Assembly (NCBI RefSeq): GCF_002387895.1 | Contig: NZ_DGLI01000023.1 | Coordinates: forward strand, 222,330 to 286,329 | DNA from: Clostridium sp. UBA4548 | GTDB lineage: Bacteria > Bacillota > Clostridia > Clostridiales > Clostridiaceae | Length of the DNA: 64,000 bases | Direction: 5' to 3' | Shown: piece by piece, positions 8,966 through 15,927 of the stretch | Position numbering within the stretch: position 1 is the first letter of the stretch | Layout: the number at the start of each line of letters is the position of its first letter | Program-made: the position numbers and the translations under genes | Notes under the pieces: generated by a model | What the model was told of the DNA's origin: nothing | The model's database searches: none | What the model saw: the letters and a program-made list of their open reading frames with translations, nothing else

Positions 8966-8998
8966 AAAAAAGTTTTACCTTTTATTAATAGGTAAAAC
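8966..8998 (-). terminator. Intrinsic terminator in the ykpA leader
   Basis: On the minus strand, GTTTTACCT (8998-8990) pairs perfectly with AGGTAAAAC (8980-8972), followed by six T. The stem can extend through A-U pairs. It ends about 10 bp before the ykpA ribosome site, so it works inside the 5' leader. Its left arm encodes the last codons of a short leader ORF. Confidence 0.8.
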
Positions 8999-9026
8999 CT
9001 TTATATATCTCTTTAGTTAAACACAT
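8985..9026 (-). CDS. Putative 13-residue leader peptide of ykpA
   Basis: The reading frame ATG to TAA encodes MCLTKEIYKGFTY and ends inside the loop of the leader terminator. A ribosome stalled on the last codons would sterically block formation of the stem, the arrangement known for ribosome-mediated attenuators of ABC-F resistance genes. No good ribosome site precedes the ATG. A TATAAT at 9034-9039 would make the transcript nearly leaderless, while another at 9054-9059 would leave about 20 nt. Translation is an inference. Confidence 0.4.
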   Translation of the reverse strand: MCLTKEIYKGFTY

Positions 9027-9111
9027 AGTTCTTATTATAACACAAAACTTTATATTATACTACAATAATCTTAAAAATTATAAATCAATAATTTTTCAAC
9101 AAACTTTTATT

Positions 9112-10455
9112 TTAATTTGACTTTTTAGGTTTCTTTTGAAAATTAGTGTTTGTTTTTCTATTATCTTTCCTATTTTCAGCATATGCTGGTCTAGTATTTT
9201 TTTTATCTTTACCCGCTTCAAAATTTTCTGTTTTTTTTCTTTGTTCACTGGAATTGCTTTTGAAAGAAGGTTTTTTGTAGTCTGTAGACCTAGGCAATGA
9301 GCTATCGCCAGCTTTATATTCGCCATCAAATAATCTTCCATAAGAAAGTTCTTTATAATTAATCTTTATATTAAATTTATTTTCAAAGCTTTTAATTATG
9401 GGGATTTCTTTTTCAGTAACAATTGAAATAGCCATGCCTTTATTCCTGACTCTTCCTGTCCTTCCACTCCTATGTAGATAATCTCTAGGATCCTCAGGGA
9501 TATCTATATTGAAAATATGAGTAACCCCTTCAATATCAAGACCTCTAGCTGCTAAATCTGATGCCACTAATAAATTTATTTTGCCACTCTTAAAATCTTC
9601 CATAACCTTTTTTCTTTCATTTTTAACAAAAGAGCCATGGATTCCATCTGCTTTTAAGCCATGATATTTAAGTTTTCCAGATAAAATCTCAATTTCATCT
9701 GTTTTATTAATAAATGCTATTGCCTTTTTAGGTTTTAGTGCAGCCATAAGCTTTCTTAAAAGCAGTACTTTATCTCTTCTATCGCACACCATAAAAATAT
9801 GATTTATATTTTCATTTACTACAGAAGCTATCTTTTCTTTAATAATTTTAGGTTCTTTCATTAACTCTTTTCCCTTTACAATTACTTCTTCAGTAACTGT
9901 AGCGGAAAACATTAGAAGTTGTCTTTGCTTCAAGGTAGTTTTTATCACAGCTTTAATGGTTTCATAATTGTTTTCATCAAGCAATCTATCACATTCATCT
10001 ATTACAATAGTTTTAACAGTATGAGCGGATATTTTTTTAAGTTTAATTAGTTCCAAAATTCTTCCTGGTGAACCAATTATAAATTGAGGTTTTTCTTTAA
10101 GATTTTCAATTTGTCTTTTTATATTTACATTCCCAATTATTACTGCTGAAGTTAGATTAAGTTTAGAATTTTCTCTAATAGTTTCTATAACTTTATTTAC
10201 TTGAATAGCTAGTTCATGAGTTGGGGTCAACACAATAATTTGGTTTTCTCTTTTTTCATATTCTATCTTTTCTATTAGTGGTAGAAGATAGGCTAAAGTT
10301 TTACCACTTCCTGTTTCTGACTCTCCAATAATATCAGTCCCTTCAAGAACTAATGGTATAGCAGAGTTTTGAATTTTAGTTGGTATTTTAATATTTTGCT
10401 TCTCAAGGGCTTTAACTATTTCATTATTTATATTTAAGTCCAAAAAACTGGTCAT
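9112..10455 (-). CDS. DEAD-box-family ATP-dependent RNA helicase
   Basis: RNA helicase of superfamily 2, 447 residues. It has motif I SETGSGKT (residues 46-53), Ia PTHELAIQ, GSPGR, motif II as DECD (153-156) instead of DEAD, motif III SAT (184-186), and the C-terminal domain with ARGLD and HRSGRTGR. The last 60 residues are basic, Asn/Lys-rich and probably a disordered RNA-binding tail. The ATG follows GGAG. Such helicases remodel RNA during ribosome assembly, decay or cold adaptation; the exact orthologue (CshA/CshB/DbpA type) is not decided. Confidence 0.92.
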   Translation of the reverse strand: MTSFLDLNINNEIVKALEKQNIKIPTKIQNSAIPLVLEGTDIIGESETGSGKTLAYLLPLIEKIEYEKRENQIIVLTPTHELAIQVNKVIETIRENSKLNLTSAVIIGNVNIKRQIENLKEKPQFIIGSPGRILELIKLKKISAHTVKTIVIDECDRLLDENNYETIKAVIKTTLKQRQLLMFSATVTEEVIVKGKELMKEPKIIKEKIASVVNENINHIFMVCDRRDKVLLLRKLMAALKPKKAIAFINKTDEIEILSGKLKYHGLKADGIHGSFVKNERKKVMEDFKSGKINLLVASDLAARGLDIEGVTHIFNIDIPEDPRDYLHRSGRTGRVRNKGMAISIVTEKEIPIIKSFENKFNIKINYKELSYGRLFDGEYKAGDSSLPRSTDYKKPSFKSNSSEQRKKTENFEAGKDKKNTRPAYAENRKDNRKTNTNFQKKPKKSN

Positions 10456-10588
10456 CTTATCATCTCCAAATTTTATATTTTAATAAAATTATCTTTAAGT
10501 GCTTTATAAGAAAATTATTTGCATTTTTTAATAGTTTTATTAAGTAAGTATTTTGTTCAATATATTGTCAATAATTATAAGTATAGAA

Positions 10589-10600
10589 GAACATTAGTTT
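10589..10600. promoter_or_regulatory. LexA operator (SOS box) of lexA
   Basis: GAAC-ATTA-GTTT matches the Gram-positive SOS box GAACNNNNGTTY. It overlaps the -35 hexamer of the lexA promoter, so LexA represses its own gene. Confidence 0.8.
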
Positions 10601-10627
10601 GATATCAACCATAAAATATGGTATAAT
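10599..10627 (+). promoter_or_regulatory. lexA promoter
   Basis: TTGATA (10599-10604), a 17-bp spacer and TATAAT (10622-10627) make a near-consensus vegetative promoter directly upstream of lexA and overlapping the LexA operator. Confidence 0.85.
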
Positions 10628-10650
10628 TTATTTGAATGAGAGGTGTTTTC

Positions 10651-11259
10651 ATGATTGAAATAAAAAGTAATAAACAAAGCGAAATATATGAATTCATTAA
10701 GCAACAAGTTTCCTTAAAGGGATACCCTCCTTCTGTTAGAGAAATTTGCGAAGCTGTTAATTTAAGTTCTACTTCTACCGTTCATGGCCATCTTTCCAGA
10801 TTGGAAAAAAAAGGTCTTATTAGAAGAGATCCAACTAAGCCAAGAGCAATTGAAATTCTTATGGAATCTCCAATAAAAAAAGAAATGGTAGATATCCCTA
10901 TAGTAGGAAAAATTACAGCTGGGGAGCCAATACTTGCACAAGAGTCCATTGAAGATTTTTTCACACTACCTCTTAACTTTGTAAAAAGCACTGCTGAACT
11001 TTATATGTTAAAAGTTTCTGGTGAAAGCATGATTGAGGCAGGTATCTTTGATGGTGATCTAGCAATTATTGAAAAAACCTCTACTGCTTCTAATGGAGAC
11101 ATTGTAGTTGCACTGATTGAAAATGAAGCTACTATTAAAAGATTTTTTAAGGAAGATGGATACATACGATTACAACCTGAAAATTCTTCTATGACTCCTA
11201 TTTTAGTTAAGGATTGCAAAATTCTTGGAAAACTTGCAGGGTTATATAGAAAATATTAA
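10651..11259 (+). CDS. lexA: LexA repressor
   Basis: SOS-response repressor and self-cleaving protease, 202 residues from the ATG chosen here. Residues about 1-65 form the winged helix DNA-binding domain (PPSVREICEAVNLSSTSTVHGHLSRLEKKG). The self-cleavage site is Ala90-Gly91 in ITAGEP, the catalytic serine is Ser126 in SGESM, and the lysine is Lys163 in EATIKRF. An upstream in-frame ATG at 10636 overlaps the ribosome site GAGAGGTG and is rejected. The gene has its own promoter, an SOS box over the -35 and a terminator directly after the stop. Confidence 0.96.
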   Translation: MIEIKSNKQSEIYEFIKQQVSLKGYPPSVREICEAVNLSSTSTVHGHLSRLEKKGLIRRDPTKPRAIEILMESPIKKEMVDIPIVGKITAGEPILAQESIEDFFTLPLNFVKSTAELYMLKVSGESMIEAGIFDGDLAIIEKTSTASNGDIVVALIENEATIKRFFKEDGYIRLQPENSSMTPILVKDCKILGKLAGLYRKY

Positions 11260-11287
11260 GAAGCTATTAAATAGCTTCTTATTTTTC
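11258..11287 (+). terminator. lexA terminator
   Basis: AAGAAGCTATT and its complement AATAGCTTCTT (11258-11280) are followed by a T-rich run. The stem overlaps the last two bases of the stop codon. Confidence 0.85.
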
Positions 11288-11307
11288 TATACCCTAGTTA
11301 TTTTTAG

Positions 11308-12594
11308 TTATCCATTTAGCACTTTTGAAAGAGAAATTAAAATTCCAATCTTAGCATGATCGAAAGTTAAACCTCCCTGAAGGTAAGCAATATAAGGTTC
11401 TCTTATAGGTGCATCTGCTGAAAGTTCTATAGAAGACCCTTGAATAAAAGCCCCTGCTGCCATTATAACTTGATCATTATATCCTGGCATATCCCATGGC
11501 TCACACTCTACAAAGGAATCTATTGGAGAACCTGCTTGAATTCCTTTGCAAAACTTGATAAGTTTTTCTTTATCCTTGAATTTAATAGCTTGTATAATAT
11601 CACTTCTTCTATCATCATGTTTAGGTAACACTTCAAAGCCTGCAAGTTCCATTATTCTAGCGCAGAATATGGCTCCTTTTACTGCTTCAATTGCAACATG
11701 AGGTGCAAGAAATAACCCCTGATAAAAAGTTCTCATTACACCAAAGGTAGAACCGCACTCCCCTCCAATTCCAGGTATAGTAAGTCTATAGGAGGCTTGA
11801 GTTACATACTGCTCTTTTCCTGCAATATATCCTCCCGTTGGAGCTATTCCTCCTCCAATATTTTTAATCAAGGAACCAGCAATTAAGTCCGCTCCAACAT
11901 CAGTTGGCTCAATAGTTTCTATAAATTCACCATAACAATTATCAACAAAACAAATTATATTTTCATTTATGCTCTTAACTGCTTTGATAATTGGTTCTAT
12001 GTCCTCTACTAGAAGAGATTTTCTCCAGCCATAACCAGTAGATCTTTGAATATGTACTAACTTTATACTTTTATCTTCTCTTAAAATTTCCTTCATTAAC
12101 TCTATATTAACTCTTTGCTTCTCATCTAATTCAATTTGTCTGTAGTTCACTCCATATTCCTTAAGAGAACCAATATTGGTATTTCCACTAATACCAATTA
12201 TGTTATGAAGAGTATCATAAGGAGTTCCACACACACTTAACATAGTATCATTCGGTCTTAAATTTCCAAAAAGTGCAGCTCCTATTGCATGAGTTCCATT
12301 AACAAAATGGGGCCTAACTAAAGCAGCTTCTGCATGGAAAATCCTTGCATACACCTTATCTAAAGCATCTCTTCCTATATCCCCATAACCATAACCAGTA
12401 GAATTAGTAAAGTGCATATCACTGATTCTTTCTTGTTGAAAAGCACTTAATACTTTTAATTGGTTGTATTCTCTAATACTATCCAATTTATTGAATTGCT
12501 CTTGTACATCTTCTATAGCTCTTTCATACAACTTTAGTATATTATCATTTATCTTATATTCTTTTAGTAAAAACTCTTTAGTTAAACTTAACAT
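11308..12594 (-). CDS. ynbB: YnbB, methionine gamma-lyase/aluminium resistance family PLP enzyme
   Basis: PLP-dependent enzyme of the Alum_res (methionine gamma-lyase-like) family, 428 residues from the ATG with AAAAGGAG upstream; a further upstream ATG at 12648 lacks a ribosome site. Recognisable parts are MHFTNSTGYGYGDIGRD, EAALVRPHFVNGTHAIG, CFVDNCYGEF (the Asp that contacts PLP) and the probable PLP lysine in GSLIKNIGGGIAPTGGY. The gene lies downstream of hfq, as in Bacillus, but after a terminator. The substrate of this group is not firmly known; the aluminium resistance label is historical. Confidence 0.88.
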   Translation of the reverse strand: MLSLTKEFLLKEYKINDNILKLYERAIEDVQEQFNKLDSIREYNQLKVLSAFQQERISDMHFTNSTGYGYGDIGRDALDKVYARIFHAEAALVRPHFVNGTHAIGAALFGNLRPNDTMLSVCGTPYDTLHNIIGISGNTNIGSLKEYGVNYRQIELDEKQRVNIELMKEILREDKSIKLVHIQRSTGYGWRKSLLVEDIEPIIKAVKSINENIICFVDNCYGEFIETIEPTDVGADLIAGSLIKNIGGGIAPTGGYIAGKEQYVTQASYRLTIPGIGGECGSTFGVMRTFYQGLFLAPHVAIEAVKGAIFCARIMELAGFEVLPKHDDRRSDIIQAIKFKDKEKLIKFCKGIQAGSPIDSFVECEPWDMPGYNDQVIMAAGAFIQGSSIELSADAPIREPYIAYLQGGLTFDHAKIGILISLSKVLNG

Positions 12595-12693
12595 TTCACT
12601 TACTCCTTTTGTAGAATTTCTTAAATATACTATCATATTACAGTACATTAATCAAATTATAAAGAAAAACTTAAAAGTTAATTTATATAACAA

Positions 12694-12722
12694 TAAAAAA
12701 TACACCAAAAGGTGTATTTTTT
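12694..12722 (-). terminator. hfq terminator
   Basis: ATACACC and GGTGTAT with a 4-base loop, flanked by A and T runs, lie a few bases downstream of the hfq stop. It ends the mutS-mutL-miaA-hfq transcript and leaves ynbB to a separate start or read-through. Confidence 0.85.
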
Positions 12723-12730
12723 ATTTAAAC

Positions 12731-12991
12731 TTATTCTTCACTTTGCTCATTCGTGTTATTGAATAGTATTGGTCTTAATGGTGTAATAGTAGAAACTGCA
12801 TGCTTATAAATAAGCATTTGTTGTTTTCCGTCTCCATTAGAAGTAACGTTTAAAACTACTGTAAAACTGTCAAAGCCTGATACAGTACCTTTAATTTGAA
12901 AACCATTAGTTAAATGAATTGTAACAGGAATTTTATTTTTTCTAGCACCATTTAAGAAAATATCTTGTAAATTATTTGTAGATTTACTCAT
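12731..12991 (-). CDS. hfq: RNA chaperone Hfq
   Basis: Sm-like hexameric RNA chaperone, 86 residues. The Sm1 motif (IHLTNGFQIKGTVSGFDSFTVVL) and the Sm2 motif (MLIYKHAVSTI, the YKHA signature) are intact. The C-terminal tail is short and acidic (NTNEQSEE), as in Gram-positive Hfq. It follows miaA by 56 bp and ends at a strong terminator, the usual miaA-hfq pairing. Confidence 0.97.
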   Translation of the reverse strand: MSKSTNNLQDIFLNGARKNKIPVTIHLTNGFQIKGTVSGFDSFTVVLNVTSNGDGKQQMLIYKHAVSTITPLRPILFNNTNEQSEE

Positions 12992-13047
12992 ACCCGCACC
13001 TCCAAAACTATAATGAAATTATTCTATAGATGATGAAAAAATCCTCT

Positions 13048-13995
13048 TTATTTTGAAATTATTTGTATATTTTCCAGAAAATCATTATATATAAAATCCA
13101 CAATAGCATCTTCATCGGAAAATTCATCTTTATTTACCCATTTTACTCTTGGATCTTTTCTAAACCAAGTAAGCTGCCTCTTAGCATAATTTCTACTAAA
13201 TTGCTTTATCATCTCTATAGATTTTTCCAAAGAAATTTGCCCATCTAAATAATATAGTATCTCTTTATAGCCTATACCCTTCATAGATTGCATATCAGAA
13301 GTATATCCTTCTTTTTGTAATCTTATAACCTCATCTATTAAACCTTTTTCTAACATGATGTCTACTCTTTTATTAATTCTATCATATAGCTCCTCACGAT
13401 TCATGTTAAGTACATAATAGTGAACATTGTAAGGAATGTTATACAAATCTTCTTCCTTTGCAAACTGTGATATTGGCTTTCCCGTAACCTTGTAAACTTC
13501 TAATGCTCTTATGACCCTTTTTAAATCATTAGGATATAGCTTATTATAGCTATCTAAATCTATATCCTTAAGAAGATTATGCACATAGATGTTCCCTTTT
13601 TCTTCTGAAAGAGTTTCAAGATGTTTTCTATATTCTTCATCTCTATTTGTATTAGCAAAATTATAATTGTAAATTAGGGAATTGATATAGAATCCAGTTC
13701 CCCCAACTATCATTGGAAGATTTCCTCTACTTTTTATGTTCTCTATGTCTCTCTCTGCTTTTTCCTTAAACATAGCCACGCTAAACTCTTCCTTAGGATC
13801 CACAACATTAATCATATGATGAGGTATTCCCTGCATTTCCTCTTCTGAAATCTTGGCAGAACCAATATCCATTTTTTTATAAATTTGCATGGAATCCGCT
13901 GATATTATCTCTCCCTTAAGTTTTTTAGCTAGATTAATTGAAATATTGGTTTTTCCCACTGCTGTAGGACCAGCTAAAATAAAAATATCTATCAT
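13048..13995 (-). CDS. miaA: tRNA dimethylallyltransferase MiaA
   Basis: Adds the dimethylallyl group to A37 of tRNAs reading UNN codons; 315 residues. It shows the P-loop GPTAVGKT (9-16), SADSMQIYKKMDIGSAK, GGTGFYINSL and the RNA-binding QFSRNYAKRQLTWFR. The gene follows mutL by 19 bp in one operon. The product is the substrate of MiaB, also encoded in this window (18818-20143). Confidence 0.97.
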   Translation of the reverse strand: MIDIFILAGPTAVGKTNISINLAKKLKGEIISADSMQIYKKMDIGSAKISEEEMQGIPHHMINVVDPKEEFSVAMFKEKAERDIENIKSRGNLPMIVGGTGFYINSLIYNYNFANTNRDEEYRKHLETLSEEKGNIYVHNLLKDIDLDSYNKLYPNDLKRVIRALEVYKVTGKPISQFAKEEDLYNIPYNVHYYVLNMNREELYDRINKRVDIMLEKGLIDEVIRLQKEGYTSDMQSMKGIGYKEILYYLDGQISLEKSIEMIKQFSRNYAKRQLTWFRKDPRVKWVNKDEFSDEDAIVDFIYNDFLENIQIISK

Positions 13996-14014
13996 AAAAC
14001 TACCTCACCTTGCT

Positions 14015-15895
14015 TTATTGTATTCTTTTAAATCTCTTCTCTAGTTCTTGCAGCCCTATTTTAATTATAGTGGGTCTTCCATGAGGACAAGTGAAAGGGT
14101 CATTAATATATCTTAATTCTTCGATTAAAGTCTCCATTTCTTTTTCTGAAAGCTTATTATTTGCCTTAACAGCTGCTTTACAAGCAAGGGATGCAATTTT
14201 GTCGTATTTTACATCTACAGTTCTTCCTGTGCCTAGAACTTTAAGGTTTTCAATAATATCATAAAATAGCCCCTTAACATCAGGTTTTCCCAGGAGCATT
14301 GGAACTTCTCTTATGGATACTGAGTTTCCACCAAAATCCTCAATAGCAAAGCCACAGGAAGTGAATACATCCTTATTTTCTATATAATAACCATAATCCT
14401 CAAAGCCTAATTCAATAACTAAAGGAGTTAGTAGTATTTGACTTACTACCTGTAGTTTCAGTATAGCTTCTCTATACCTTTCAAAAAGTATCTTTTCATG
14501 AGCAGCATGCTGATCTAGTAGGTAAAGTTCATCTCCATATTCACCAAGAATATAGGTACTATTAAATTGTCCAATTAATCTAAGGCTAGGAAACTTAGGA
14601 ACTTTTACTTCCTTAAACTGTTGCTGGACTTTTATTTCTTTCGCATACTCTATATTTTCATTAGGCTTTTCATATATTTCTATACTTCTTCTTTGAGGAG
14701 CTTCCTCTTCATAGCTAGAAGTTTTTGCAGCTTCTTTATAACTTTCCTTTTCTGTAACACTATCACTAACCTCATTATTTATGGCAAAGCTATTTTTATT
14801 AATAGCTTGAAAGTCTATAGGAAATTCTACAGCAGAAATTTGCTCTACCTTTTCCTTTGAACTCCTATCAGTATATATGTCTTCTTCAATATCAAAGCTA
14901 TTTCTTAAGCTTTCCCTCAAGACCTTGTGAACTCCATCAAATACTAACTTAAATACAGCCTTTTCATCAAAAAACTTAATTTCAGCTTTAGTAGGATGTA
15001 CATTAGGATCAATGAAATCTGGAAAAATATCAATATAAACAAGAAAGAATGGAAATTTATTAACAGTTATAAAGGACTTAAAAGCATTTTCAACTGCAGC
15101 AGTAATTAAACTACTCTTTATTAGTCGCTTATTAACAAAAATACTTTGTCTATTTCTACTACCTCGGCTTATTTCCCTATTTCCAATAAATCCATAAACT
15201 GATATTATATCGCTATGATTTTCAAAAGGAATTATGTTATTGTATACTTCTTTTCCATATACAGCTCTAATTGTATCCTTGGAATTTTGTGTACCTAAAC
15301 TTGCGAAAACCTCTTTCCCATTACTATATAATTTAAAGGTTACTCCATGGTTTCCTAAGGCTAGTCTTAAAACTAAATCATTTATTATACTATTTTCTCT
15401 TTGAGGAGATTTTAGGAATTTCTGCCTTGCTGGTACATTATAAAATAGGTCTCTTATTTCAATAGTAGTACCAATATTAGCTCCTATATCTTTTATATAT
15501 TTAATTTCTCCACCCTCTAGATACATTTCTTTTCCATATTGAAACTCTTCAGTTTTTGATACAATTCTAACCTTGGAAATAGCAGCAATACTTGCTAGAG
15601 CCTCTCCTCTAAAACCAAAGGTGTTAATAGCAAAAATTTCTTCAATATCACTTATTTTGCTAGTGCCATGGGGCATAAATGCCTTTTCTATATCTTCAGG
15701 ATGAATTCCATCACCATCATCACTTATTCTAATAAGACTAGTTCCACTATCTTCAATCTCTATGATTATATTTTTACCATTGGCATCAATACTATTTTCC
15801 ACTAATTCTTTCACAACGGAGCTTGCACGTTCAACCACCTCACCAGCAGCTATTTTATTTGCAGTATCCTGTGATAATAAGTTAATACGTTTCAT
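14015..15895 (-). CDS. mutL: DNA mismatch repair protein MutL
   Basis: Mismatch repair ATPase and nicking endonuclease, 626 residues. N-terminal GHKL motifs: VVKELVENSIDA, DDGDGI, GTSKI and GFRGEAL. The C-terminal dimerisation domain has the metal-binding endonuclease motif DQHAAHEKILFE together with ACKAA and CPHGRP, as expected in bacteria without MutH. A 100-residue low-complexity linker (about 335-440) joins the halves. It is 32 bp downstream of mutS. Confidence 0.97.
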   Translation of the reverse strand: MKRINLLSQDTANKIAAGEVVERASSVVKELVENSIDANGKNIIIEIEDSGTSLIRISDDGDGIHPEDIEKAFMPHGTSKISDIEEIFAINTFGFRGEALASIAAISKVRIVSKTEEFQYGKEMYLEGGEIKYIKDIGANIGTTIEIRDLFYNVPARQKFLKSPQRENSIINDLVLRLALGNHGVTFKLYSNGKEVFASLGTQNSKDTIRAVYGKEVYNNIIPFENHSDIISVYGFIGNREISRGSRNRQSIFVNKRLIKSSLITAAVENAFKSFITVNKFPFFLVYIDIFPDFIDPNVHPTKAEIKFFDEKAVFKLVFDGVHKVLRESLRNSFDIEEDIYTDRSSKEKVEQISAVEFPIDFQAINKNSFAINNEVSDSVTEKESYKEAAKTSSYEEEAPQRRSIEIYEKPNENIEYAKEIKVQQQFKEVKVPKFPSLRLIGQFNSTYILGEYGDELYLLDQHAAHEKILFERYREAILKLQVVSQILLTPLVIELGFEDYGYYIENKDVFTSCGFAIEDFGGNSVSIREVPMLLGKPDVKGLFYDIIENLKVLGTGRTVDVKYDKIASLACKAAVKANNKLSEKEMETLIEELRYINDPFTCPHGRPTIIKIGLQELEKRFKRIQ

Positions 15896-15927
15896 AAACC
15901 CACTTCCTTTTATAAAGGATTATAAGG

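Noticed and set aside
9096..9341. 81-codon minus-strand ORF overlapping the helicase gene
   Set aside because: It lies in another frame within the 3' end of the helicase gene, whose motifs and frame are clear.
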